A DNA stretch of 24,089 nt, taken from an uncultured Brachyspira sp. (GTDB lineage Bacteria; Spirochaetota; Brachyspiria; Brachyspirales; Brachyspiraceae). The stretch's first letter is position 1; each line of letters opens with the position of its first letter. The notes beneath the pieces were generated by a model. That model saw only the letters and a list, made by a program, of their open reading frames with translations. It ran no database searches and had not been told where the DNA came from. Positions 16,735 to 24,089 of this stretch are shown piece after piece. The stretch spans positions 1 through 24,089 of the forward strand of contig NZ_CAKVGN010000046.1 in NCBI RefSeq assembly GCF_934747485.1, written 5' to 3'. The position numbers and the translations under genes are program-made.

Positions 16735-16751
16735 TTGTTTTGGAGATTCGT

Positions 16752-18020
16752 ATGTCTTTAGTAATAAAACCTTCTTATGATATTTATGGTTCTTTATATA
16801 TACAAATAAGCAAAAGCGATGCTCATAGGGCTTTAATAGCTGCTGCTCTTTCTAAAGATGTAAGTATGTTAAAACCTTGGATGAAAAATGTCGGCAACGA
16901 TATAGAAGTAACAAAGAATGCAGTATCTAACTTTGCAGATTTAGTACCGGAATTAGATTATTTAAAAGTAATTCCTAAAAAAGATAATTCTATTAATGAT
17001 ATAGTAGTAGATGTTAAAGAGTCTGGTACTAGTTTAAGGCTTCTTATTCCTATAATGTCTGCCCTTAATATCAATACCACCTTTGTTGGTTCAAAAAAAT
17101 TGTTTTCTAGACCTATATCAGTATATGAGCAGATATGGAAAGAACAGGGGCTATTTTTTGATAAAAAAGAAGACTCTCTTACAATAAAAGGTCAATTAAA
17201 AAGCGGAGATTTTACAATAAAAGGAAATATCAGCAGTCAATTTATAAGCGGTTTATTGTTTGCCGCACCTTTGCTTGAGGGAAATTCCAAAATAATGATT
17301 GAAGGAGAATTAGAATCATCTCCTTATGTATTTATGACTCTAAAAACATTAAAAGAGGCTAAAATAGAAATATTAAAAAATATGGAAAACTCTCTCATAG
17401 AAATATACGGTTCTCAAGAATACTCTGCTCTTAACTATGAGATAGAATCCGATTGGTCGCATGCTGCGTTTTTTGCTGCTGCTGGTGCTTTGGGCGGAGA
17501 AGTTACGCTTTATGGTTTAAATAAATATTCTATACAGGGTGATAAAGAGATATTAAATATATTAAAGTTTATGGGTGCTTCTACCAATTGCAATGAAGAT
17601 GGTTCTATTACAATTAAAAAATCAGGAAAACTTCATGCTATGGATATAGATGTGTCTGATATTCCAGATTTAGCTCCAATAATTACGGCATTAGCTTCTA
17701 CTGCTAAAGGAACTACAAAACTATATAATGCAAGCCGTTTAAGATATAAAGAAAGCGATAGAATTAATGATTTAAAAGACAGTTTTACTAAAATAGGGGC
17801 TAAAATAGAAGTTACAGATGATGAAATCTATATAGAAGGTGTTGAAAGCTTAGAAGGAGGAAGTACTACCTCTCATAATGATCATCGTATAGCTATGGCA
17901 TTAAGTATTGCTTCTACTGTATCTAATAATGATATTATTATAGATGATGCTGAGTCTATTAATAAATCTTCTTTTAATTTTTTGGAACAGTTTAAGAGTA
18001 TAGGTGCTAAAATAGATTAA
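16752..18020 (+). CDS. aroA: 3-phosphoshikimate 1-carboxyvinyltransferase (EPSP synthase)
   Basis: 422 residues from the ATG at 16752, with GGAG 6 bases upstream; an upstream TTG at 16740 would bury that site. The enzyme joins shikimate-3-phosphate and phosphoenolpyruvate in aromatic amino acid synthesis. Visible motifs: SKSDAHRAL at 20-28 (substrate-binding SKS..HR), ESGTSLRLLIPI near 91-102, DIPDLAPIITALAS near 303-316, RLRYKESDRI near 328-337, and NDHRIAMAL near 376-384. The sequence is divergent, for example ESGTS where many enzymes read NSGTT/NAGTA, but the active-site Lys, Arg, Asp and Glu positions appear intact. It shares a transcript with ftsY, and no other shikimate gene is in the window. 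Confidence 0.95.
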   Translation: MSLVIKPSYDIYGSLYIQISKSDAHRALIAAALSKDVSMLKPWMKNVGNDIEVTKNAVSNFADLVPELDYLKVIPKKDNSINDIVVDVKESGTSLRLLIPIMSALNINTTFVGSKKLFSRPISVYEQIWKEQGLFFDKKEDSLTIKGQLKSGDFTIKGNISSQFISGLLFAAPLLEGNSKIMIEGELESSPYVFMTLKTLKEAKIEILKNMENSLIEIYGSQEYSALNYEIESDWSHAAFFAAAGALGGEVTLYGLNKYSIQGDKEILNILKFMGASTNCNEDGSITIKKSGKLHAMDIDVSDIPDLAPIITALASTAKGTTKLYNASRLRYKESDRINDLKDSFTKIGAKIEVTDDEIYIEGVESLEGGSTTSHNDHRIAMALSIASTVSNNDIIIDDAESINKSSFNFLEQFKSIGAKID

Positions 18021-18026
18021 TATAAT

Positions 18027-18749
18027 TTATTTATTAAAATATTTTGATTTATCTCTAAATCTTAAACGAACTACTCTAAATAAGGCCTCTGCTATTATAT
18101 TTTTAGACATTTTTGATTGTCCGCTTCTTCTTTCATAAAATATTATAGGCTCTTCTGCTATTTTTTTACCGTTACTTTCAAAAGAATAATTCATTTCTAT
18201 CTGAAAAGAATATCCAGCCGATAAAATATTATCAAAGTTCATAGTTTTCAATACAGATACTCTAAAGCATTTAAATCCGCCAGTAATATCCATTATCTTT
18301 GAACCTAATATAAATGAAGCATATCTGTTTCCATAGTATGATAAAAATAATCTTCTTAAAGGCCAATTAACTACACTAATACCGTTACAATATCTTGAAC
18401 CTATCACTAAATCCAAATTCTCTTTTTCCATTCTATCAACAAAATTAATAACAAAATTAGGGTCATGAGAAAAATCTGCATCCATCTCTATAACATAATC
18501 AGGATTATACTGAAAAGAATGTTTAAACCCAGCTATATAAGCAGGTCCAAGTCCTTCTTTTTTCTCTCTTTTTAATAAATGAACTCTATTATTATTTAAA
18601 TATTTTTCAACAATGCTTGCTGTACCATCTGGACTATTATCATCAACTACTAATATTTCTATATATTCAGGAAGTGCTAATACGGTATTAAGCATTTTTT
18701 CTATATTGTCGCTTTCATTGTAGGTTGGTATTATTATTATTGCTTTCAT
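18027..18749 (-). CDS. GT2 glycosyltransferase, polyprenol-phosphate mannose synthase type
   Basis: 240 residues, the size of a catalytic domain without the C-terminal membrane segments seen in larger Dpm1-like enzymes. GT-A motifs: IPTYNE at 7-12, VVDDNSPDGT at 34-43, the metal/nucleotide site DAD at 90-92, and GGFKCFR. The C-terminal YERRSGQSKMS resembles the RxxGxSK motif of dolichol-phosphate mannose synthases. It should transfer mannose (or a related sugar) from a nucleotide sugar to a polyprenol phosphate at the inner membrane, supplying periplasmic glycosylation. GGGA near 18755-18758 precedes the ATG. It has its own promoter and ends 6 bases from the convergent aroA stop. Sugar specificity cannot be read from sequence. 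Confidence 0.88.
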   Translation of the reverse strand: MKAIIIIPTYNESDNIEKMLNTVLALPEYIEILVVDDNSPDGTASIVEKYLNNNRVHLLKREKKEGLGPAYIAGFKHSFQYNPDYVIEMDADFSHDPNFVINFVDRMEKENLDLVIGSRYCNGISVVNWPLRRLFLSYYGNRYASFILGSKIMDITGGFKCFRVSVLKTMNFDNILSAGYSFQIEMNYSFESNGKKIAEEPIIFYERRSGQSKMSKNIIAEALFRVVRLRFRDKSKYFNK

Positions 18750-18777
18750 TTAGAATCCCGTTTTTTTATTTTGAAAC

Positions 18778-18805
18778 ATTATATATTATTTTTTTATGTT
18801 TTCAA
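18778..18805 (-). promoter_or_regulatory. Promoter for the GT2 glycosyltransferase gene
   Basis: On the minus strand: TTGAAA (18805-18800), 16 bases, TATAAT (18783-18778), in the 61-base gap after the unknown gene. It suggests the glycosyltransferase is transcribed independently of that gene. Confidence 0.7.
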
Positions 18806-18810
18806 TATAA

Positions 18811-19770
18811 TTATTTTGAATAATTATCAAGCTCATTACAAAAATTTACAAAGTCCTCATAAACAGTTATAGATTGCAAATATCTTAAATCTATCATTAA
18901 TCCAGAATCTATATGCTTAAAAAACTCAACGTCCCATAACTCTGTTTCTATAAATCCTTTTTTATAATCATATTTATAATATTCAAACTTATAATAAAAT
19001 GCCCTAAAATATTTTACTTTAGCAAAACATAATTTATATATTCTAAATATTATTCCAATAGTATCATTTGTGTTAAAAAACTTATCTGTAAAAATTAAAG
19101 CTTTATGCGAGTTTTCTTTCTCTTGATACCATTTATCATTTTCTTTTATTAGTCCATATTTTTTTATTATATTTTCTTTATCAGCAGAATATAGAGAATT
19201 ATAATTATAGTCATATCTTACAATGTTATTATTATAATTTATACCTTCGCATATTATGTGAAATGTTTTAGTATCTGTATGTATATTTATTTTTATATTA
19301 GAATCTTTATAATTGTTATCTACTCTAAAAACATCATATTCTGATGGGCAGGCATTAAAATGCGTATCGCATTCTATATATATTACATTTTTAAATATTA
19401 TTTCTACATCATGATAACAAGATAGATCGTTGCTTCCTACAATATGCAAGTCTGTTTTATAATCATTAATCATAAAATCTAACCACATATTATCTTTAAT
19501 TGATGCATTAATCTTTTTTACAATTTTTTGTGTTTCTATTATATTAATACCATTTATATAATTAAAAAATTCTTCTTCTAAATATTTAAAGTTATTAAAA
19601 GCTACTTTATCTTTATGTTTATTTATTTTTATATTTATATTGTTTTCTCTGTCAAAAAATAATTCATATTGAAATATATCATTATTATCTATTATTATTT
19701 TATCATTTTCTTCTGCTATATTGGCTGTATTATCATTTTGCTCTTTAATATATTTTGCAAATTTATACAA
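18811..19770 (-). CDS. Unknown cytoplasmic protein; 5' end uncertain
   Basis: 319 residues as an open frame starting at TTG 19770; no family recognised. No signal peptide or membrane helix is visible. It is rich in Asn, Lys, Tyr, Phe and Asp, with alternating hydrophobic strands (for example IKINIHTDTKTFHIICEG) suggesting a beta-rich fold. It has six scattered Cys, with no metal-binding pattern. The TTG lacks a ribosome-binding site. In the same frame the DNA is open upstream past a good promoter, interrupted only by a TAA at 19788-19786. The upstream piece runs from ATG 19851 (MHKILYFDD...IYSNTK, 21 codons). The gene may therefore be 5'-truncated or recently broken. It precedes the glycosyltransferase on the same strand. 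Confidence 0.6.
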   Translation of the reverse strand: MYKFAKYIKEQNDNTANIAEENDKIIIDNNDIFQYELFFDRENNINIKINKHKDKVAFNNFKYLEEEFFNYINGINIIETQKIVKKINASIKDNMWLDFMINDYKTDLHIVGSNDLSCYHDVEIIFKNVIYIECDTHFNACPSEYDVFRVDNNYKDSNIKINIHTDTKTFHIICEGINYNNNIVRYDYNYNSLYSADKENIIKKYGLIKENDKWYQEKENSHKALIFTDKFFNTNDTIGIIFRIYKLCFAKVKYFRAFYYKFEYYKYDYKKGFIETELWDVEFFKHIDSGLMIDLRYLQSITVYEDFVNFCNELDNYSK

Positions 19771-19904
19771 TATATTTTTATTATTTTATTTGGTATTGCT
19801 GTATATATTAATTATTTTATTATTATCATCAAAATATAGTATTTTATGCATATTTAATAGTTTAGTATTTAATTTAGTATTAAAATAAAAACATCTTTTA
19901 ATAA

Positions 19905-19933
19905 ATTATATATAATTTCTAATTGTTTTTCAA
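19905..19933 (-). promoter_or_regulatory. Promoter for the unknown gene 18811-19770
   Basis: On the minus strand: TTGAAA (19933-19928), 17 bases, TATAAT (19910-19905). The predicted start near 19898 is about 128 bases before the TTG at 19770 but only about 47 before the in-frame ATG at 19851. Confidence 0.7.
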
Positions 19934-19982
19934 CTTTTAAATAATCAAAATATCGCTTAAATATTTTAATTATTTATATTTA

Positions 19983-19991
19983 TGTTATGAT
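19983..19991 (+). promoter_or_regulatory. Extended -10 promoter directly upstream of the AddA-like gene
   Basis: TGT-TATGAT: an extended -10 (TG at 19983-19984, TATGAT at 19986-19991) with no convincing -35. A start 7-10 bases downstream falls at 19998-20001, on or beside the ATG at 20001, and no ribosome-binding site precedes that ATG. A leaderless transcript is therefore possible. Confidence 0.45.
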
Positions 19992-20000
19992 ACTTATATT

Positions 20001-23000
20001 ATGAAACTTAATGATAAACAAAGAGAAATAATAGATTTATTTTTAAATGACGGCATTTGTTTTGTTAGTGCATCTGCAGGCACTGGTAAAACAACAACTA
20101 TTACAGAAGCGTATTTACAATTATTAGAAAATAAAAATCAAAAAGTTTCTAATATAGTTGTTATTACATTTACAAAAGCAGCTGCCAATGAAATGTTAAT
20201 TAGGATAAGAAGAAAAATCAGAGAAAAAATTAATGAAGGCAAAGATATTGAGTATTGGAAAGACATTTATAAAGAAATATTAACTAATGCCAAAATATCT
20301 ACTATACATTCATTTGCTAATTCTATTGTTAAAGAATATTCTATTTATCTTAATATGCCTCCAAAAATAACAATACTTGAAGAGAATAATGATTTTTATG
20401 AGGTAATTCATAATGAAATTTTAGAATTATTAAATGATAGTGAGTTTTCAGAAGATATTAGAAATAGTTATAGAATATTTACAGATGAATCAAAAGATAA
20501 ATTTATAAATGATATATTTAATTTTTTACTAAAGATAAAACCAAGATTAGAAACTATAGAAGCATTTGAAGAAGAAGCTAATAATATTTTAGATATAAAA
20601 CTTTATAATGATTCTTATAATGCAATGTTTGAAACTATAAACTATTTAATAGATAATAAACCTGAAAAGAATGAAGGTGTTACCATAAGAAATATAATAG
20701 ATTCTATTAATGATTCAATAGATATTATAAAAAAATTAAAAGATATTAAAAATATAGAAAACGATGATTTATATTACAATATATTAAACTCTTTAGATAA
20801 TATAAAAAACAAGAGAAACCTTGGACAAACTAAGCACACAGATTTTAAAACTGCTTTTGCTAATTTAAAAGGCGGCTTAATACCAAATTTTGAAAAGTAT
20901 ATAAAAATACAAAAAAATAAAGAAATATATAAGGAACTTATTAATTTTATAAAAGAAGCCTATAAAATATTAGAAAACACTAAAAGACAAATGGGTGTAT
21001 ATTCTCATGAGGATATGATTTCAAAGGCAATAGAAGCATTAGGAAATGAAACAATAAGTAAAGAGATAAGAAATAATATTAATGCCTTAATATTAGATGA
21101 AGCTCAAGATACAAGCAGGCTTCAATTTTCTTTTATCAATTTAATAGTATTTGGAAATAGAGAAATCGATAAAAAAACTTCTATAAAGGATAAAAAAATA
21201 CTTATAGTTGGTGACAGAAAACAGTCAATATATAGATTTAGAAATGCTGATTTTAATGTGTTCACGAATGCTAAAAATATTTTTGAAGATTATGTGAGAT
21301 ATTTGCAAGATAATTATAGAAGTAAAGAAATGCTTATAAATTTCTTTAATGACATTTTTGAAAACAAAATATTTGAGAATGATAGAATAAAATACACAAA
21401 AGACGATAATTTAATTTCAAAACAAAATGATAATGCAAAAAATAAATTAGTTTCTTTATTAGTTTTTAATAATAATGTTGATGATGATATAAAATTAAAT
21501 AGTGATTCTAAAACCATATTAGAAGCATACGCTATAGCTAAGTTTATAAAAACAAATTTAAAAAATGATTATAAAAATACAGCAATACTTCTTCAAACAT
21601 TTAGCAGATTAAATATTTATTTATCAGTATTTGCAGAAGAAAAAATACCTTATTATGTTGATGGAGGAAATGGTTTTTATGAAAGAATTGAAATATCTAA
21701 TTTAATAATATGTCTTAAATATTTAGTTTTAAAAGATTATTCACTATTACAAAGTTTACTAATGTCTGAGTTGTTTGATATAAAGATTGCCAATTTATAT
21801 GATTTCTCAATAGAATTAAAACTAAATAAAAATTATAATTTATACGATTATTTTTCACTAAATGATTGCAAAGAAAATACTATAGAAATAGCAAAAAGGA
21901 AAAAATATTACGATGAACTAAAAAAAACAAAAGAGCTATTAAATAATATAGAATTAAAAATTAGTACAATGTCATCTTATGATGCAATAGAGGCAATATG
22001 TGTTGATACAAATTATTATAATTATTTAATGCTTAAAGAAGATGCAGAGATTTCTTATGCCAATATAGAAAAATTAAAAAAATTAGCTTATGATTTTGAA
22101 AATAGGGCAGGGGTTAATATTTATGATTTTGTTATTAGCTTAGATATGAATGCTAAAGATATATCATATGCCACAATACCAAAATTATCAGTTGATGCTA
22201 TTAGGATAATGACTATACATAAATCTAAGGGTTTAGAGTTTAATAATGTATTTTTAGCCGGAGCGGGATATTATAGAAACGCTTCTAATGAAGTATTTGA
22301 CTTTGTTGAAAACTACCCATATATAGAGATTCCTATACATGGAAAAAATAATGAAGAAAAATTGAAATTCTTTTTTGAAGATGATAAATATAATTCTTCA
22401 GCAGATAAATCTGAAAAAAAGAGATTATTATATGTAGCTTTAACGAGAGCAAAAGAAAGATTGATAATATCTGGTGAGAGTAGGTATAAAAAATTAGACG
22501 ACCCTAAATCGTATAGAAATTATATAGACTCTTATCATAATTTTGATATAGAAGATTCTATAAATAATACAGCAGATGATTTAGTTTATATTGATGATAA
22601 TACTAATGAGTTTATGGATTATTATTCTTATGGTATATTGAAAAATGCTAATTATGATTTAAATGAATTATATACTAATAATTTAGAGAAAATAAATAAA
22701 AAAATAGAGTCTGTAAAAATAAATAGAATAGTAGAGGAAAAAGAAAAACAAATAGAACATATTAGCCCTTCAGAAATAAATGAAACAGAATTTGATAAAA
22801 ATGTTATTAGTAGATTATTAAGTAAACATATTTCTATACCTTTAGATGATGATAAAAACTTTGATTTAGAAAATCTTGAAACAATAAAAGCAATAGACAT
22901 GGGTATTTTAATGCATGATTTGCTTGAGCATTTTGATTTTGATGAATATAAAATAAATAAAGAAAACTATATAGAAAAAATAAAAAATGATGCTATAAAA

Positions 23001-23360
23001 CAAAATAAGCACTATGATGAAAAAGACTTAAAAAATAAGCTCGATAAATATTTTATAAACTTTATAAATAATAAACATATAACCAATATTATAAATAAAG
23101 AAGAACTAATAGTTTCAAGAGAACATAAATTCCAAAATAGAAAATTAGTTGAAAATAGAACTCAAATTATTAATGCTAAAATAGATTTAATTACAAAAAA
23201 CACAAACGAAGAATATTTTATTTTAGATTATAAAACTACAAAATATTCTAAAGAAAAAGAAGAAAAATATAGAGCACAGCTTGAAATGTATAGGGATATT
23301 GTAAAAAAAACATTTAATATTAAGAGCGAAATATATATAGATTTAATATTTTTATGGTAA
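20001..23360 (+). CDS. addA: AddA-like UvrD-family helicase with C-terminal PD-(D/E)XK nuclease
   Basis: 1119 residues, slightly short of typical AddA (about 1200). Helicase motifs in order: Q motif LNDKQREII (3-11), Walker A SASAGTGKTTT (23-33), Ia VITFTKAAANEM, II LILDEAQDTSR (near 361-371), III GDRKQSIYRFRNAD, V VDAIRIMTIHKSKGLEF (near 731-747), VI LLYVALTRAKERL (near 809-821). The C-terminal nuclease has LMHDLLEHF, AKIDLI, ILDYKTTK and QLEMY, so the catalytic Asp-x-Lys and downstream Gln are intact. AddAB resects double-strand ends up to Chi for recombination. No addB is adjacent: upstream is a divergent unknown gene, downstream a CMD-family gene. A solo or unlinked partner is possible, so the symbol is by homology only. 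Confidence 0.88.
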   Translation: MKLNDKQREIIDLFLNDGICFVSASAGTGKTTTITEAYLQLLENKNQKVSNIVVITFTKAAANEMLIRIRRKIREKINEGKDIEYWKDIYKEILTNAKISTIHSFANSIVKEYSIYLNMPPKITILEENNDFYEVIHNEILELLNDSEFSEDIRNSYRIFTDESKDKFINDIFNFLLKIKPRLETIEAFEEEANNILDIKLYNDSYNAMFETINYLIDNKPEKNEGVTIRNIIDSINDSIDIIKKLKDIKNIENDDLYYNILNSLDNIKNKRNLGQTKHTDFKTAFANLKGGLIPNFEKYIKIQKNKEIYKELINFIKEAYKILENTKRQMGVYSHEDMISKAIEALGNETISKEIRNNINALILDEAQDTSRLQFSFINLIVFGNREIDKKTSIKDKKILIVGDRKQSIYRFRNADFNVFTNAKNIFEDYVRYLQDNYRSKEMLINFFNDIFENKIFENDRIKYTKDDNLISKQNDNAKNKLVSLLVFNNNVDDDIKLNSDSKTILEAYAIAKFIKTNLKNDYKNTAILLQTFSRLNIYLSVFAEEKIPYYVDGGNGFYERIEISNLIICLKYLVLKDYSLLQSLLMSELFDIKIANLYDFSIELKLNKNYNLYDYFSLNDCKENTIEIAKRKKYYDELKKTKELLNNIELKISTMSSYDAIEAICVDTNYYNYLMLKEDAEISYANIEKLKKLAYDFENRAGVNIYDFVISLDMNAKDISYATIPKLSVDAIRIMTIHKSKGLEFNNVFLAGAGYYRNASNEVFDFVENYPYIEIPIHGKNNEEKLKFFFEDDKYNSSADKSEKKRLLYVALTRAKERLIISGESRYKKLDDPKSYRNYIDSYHNFDIEDSINNTADDLVYIDDNTNEFMDYYSYGILKNANYDLNELYTNNLEKINKKIESVKINRIVEEKEKQIEHISPSEINETEFDKNVISRLLSKHISIPLDDDKNFDLENLETIKAIDMGILMHDLLEHFDFDEYKINKENYIEKIKNDAIKQNKHYDEKDLKNKLDKYFINFINNKHITNIINKEELIVSREHKFQNRKLVENRTQIINAKIDLITKNTNEEYFILDYKTTKYSKEKEEKYRAQLEMYRDIVKKTFNIKSEIYIDLIFLW

Positions 23361-23380
23361 TTTTTATTAAGGAATAGATA

Positions 23381-23986
23381 ATGTTTAAATTTAATATTAA
23401 AGATAAAAATAATTATTTTGAATCTCAAGATAAAGCATATATTAACCCTCCAAAAAAGATACCATTTTTTTTAAGATTTCCAATATGGATAGCAAGTAAA
23501 AAAGTAAAAAAAGATTTACTGCTTGCAAAGATTTTAGCTTGGAATCCAAAAACAGCTATTAGTTCCGGTATATTAGAATCTTTAATTACACATGATGATA
23601 AGGAAGTGCCTAAAAGATTATTAAAACTTATTAGAATACAAATATCTATAGATGTATCTTGTCCTTTTTGCATAGATATGAATAGTTTTGAGTATGATAA
23701 AGAAAATGTAACAGATGAAGAAATAAAAGCATTACAAAATAAAGATATAGATAATTGTTTTTCTTTATCAAAAAAAGAGAAAATAGCATTAAAATATGTA
23801 TCTGCCATAACAAAAACTCCTGTGATGATATCAGAAGAATTAATAAGTGAGATAAAAGCCGAATATTCTGAAAGGGCTATACTAATATTAGTTTCAACGG
23901 CGGCACAGGTTAATTATTGGGCTAGGCTTATAAGAGGATTAGGAGTTCCTGTTGCCGGCTTTAGCAATATTTGTAAATTAGAATAA
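23381..23986 (+). CDS. AhpD/carboxymuconolactone-decarboxylase-family protein
   Basis: 201 residues. An all-helical CMD-type core contains C94-P-F-C97 at the helix start, as in AhpD redox centres. The usual His a few residues after the second Cys is missing (CIDMNSF). The C-terminal region has ...LVSTAAQVNYWARLIRGLGVP. Such proteins act as peroxidase/thiol reductants or remain uncharacterised. An N-terminal extension (about 1-55, with a hydrophobic FFLRFPIWIA stretch) precedes the core. AAGGAA at 23369-23374 supports the ATG, and the gene starts 20 bases after the helicase stop, so they likely share a transcript. A link to DNA repair is not implied by sequence. Confidence 0.85.
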   Translation: MFKFNIKDKNNYFESQDKAYINPPKKIPFFLRFPIWIASKKVKKDLLLAKILAWNPKTAISSGILESLITHDDKEVPKRLLKLIRIQISIDVSCPFCIDMNSFEYDKENVTDEEIKALQNKDIDNCFSLSKKEKIALKYVSAITKTPVMISEELISEIKAEYSERAILILVSTAAQVNYWARLIRGLGVPVAGFSNICKLE

Positions 23987-24009
23987 AATAAATTATAAAC
24001 AATTAAATA

Positions 24010-24089
24010 ATATGTATGCACAGGAGCCAGACATATTGCAGTTAGGAATTCCTTAATTTCTTAAAGTATAGCATAGGTGTATCATAATT
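24010..24089 (-). repeat. Right-edge tail resembling the left edge of the window, inverted
   Basis: Bases 23987-24089 hold no convincing gene. Read on the minus strand, the tail contains TGCAATAT, then GGCTCCT and CAT, and TAAGGAATTCCTA just before. It matches the order of TAAGGAATACCTA, TGCAATAT, GGCTCCT and CAT in bases 14-71. Over the 25-base core I count 20 identities. The frame that encodes AISMAP on the left would give AICLAP here but has a stop a few codons earlier, so this copy would be decayed. A 15-codon minus frame enters from the edge and stops at 24044-24042; I cannot assign it. Confidence 0.4.

Noticed and set aside
16740..16751. Upstream TTG start for aroA
   Set aside because: The TTG overlaps the GGAG site that serves the ATG at 16752.
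23425..23808. 127-codon minus frame
   Set aside because: It is an antisense shadow of the CMD-family gene, with no motif of its own.
24012..24056. 14-codon plus frame at the right edge
   Set aside because: It is too short, has no upstream ribosome-binding site, and overlaps the element shared with the left edge.

Overview
The window looks like chromosomal DNA from a spirochaete, most likely Brachyspira. It is very A+T-rich (G+C roughly a quarter by eye). Codons are strongly A/T-ending, and Asn, Lys and Ile are abundant even in housekeeping proteins. The gene set mixes core functions (parAB, hisS, ftsY, aroA) with chemotaxis and secreted ankyrin-repeat proteins. The genus is an inference from composition and gene style; no search was run. 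There is no phage, IS element, CRISPR array, rRNA or tRNA that I can see.

Layout. Bases 1-78 hold the 3' end of an unidentified gene. A parA-parB operon follows (136-1869), with a DUF4384 secreted protein attached to it (1879-3069). Next is a dCache methyl-accepting chemotaxis receptor (3137-4933), convergent with an MscS-type channel (4937-5974, minus). From 6182 a secreted ankyrin protein and an MgtC-family membrane protein form an operon. On the minus strand, 8154-11198 holds a GHL10 lipoprotein followed by a SpoIID-domain protein, probably an envelope peptidoglycan-processing pair with a strong terminator at 8105-8130. On the plus strand come a secreted helical/PEGA-like protein and hisS (11398-13939), convergent and overlapping with a second secreted ankyrin protein (13936-15216, minus).

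A 558-base gene-poor gap (15217-15774) contains two related, unusually G+C-rich palindromic modules. ftsY-aroA follow as an operon (15775-18020), convergent with a polyprenol-phosphate-mannose-synthase-like glycosyltransferase and an unknown protein with a doubtful 5' end (both minus, 18027-19770). The window ends with an AddA-like helicase-nuclease and an AhpD/CMD-family protein (20001-23986), then a short tail whose sequence resembles the first 80 bases of the window in inverted orientation.

Three computed reading-frame starts at TTG codons were shortened to ATG codons that have good ribosome-binding sites (the MscS-type gene, hisS, aroA). One TTG start (1879) was kept. I found no single obvious new defence or mobile system. 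The best leads are the chemoreceptor's complete amino-acid-binding signature, the GHL10-SpoIID pair, the palindromic repeat pair in 15318-15601, and an in-frame stop at the 5' end of the unknown gene.
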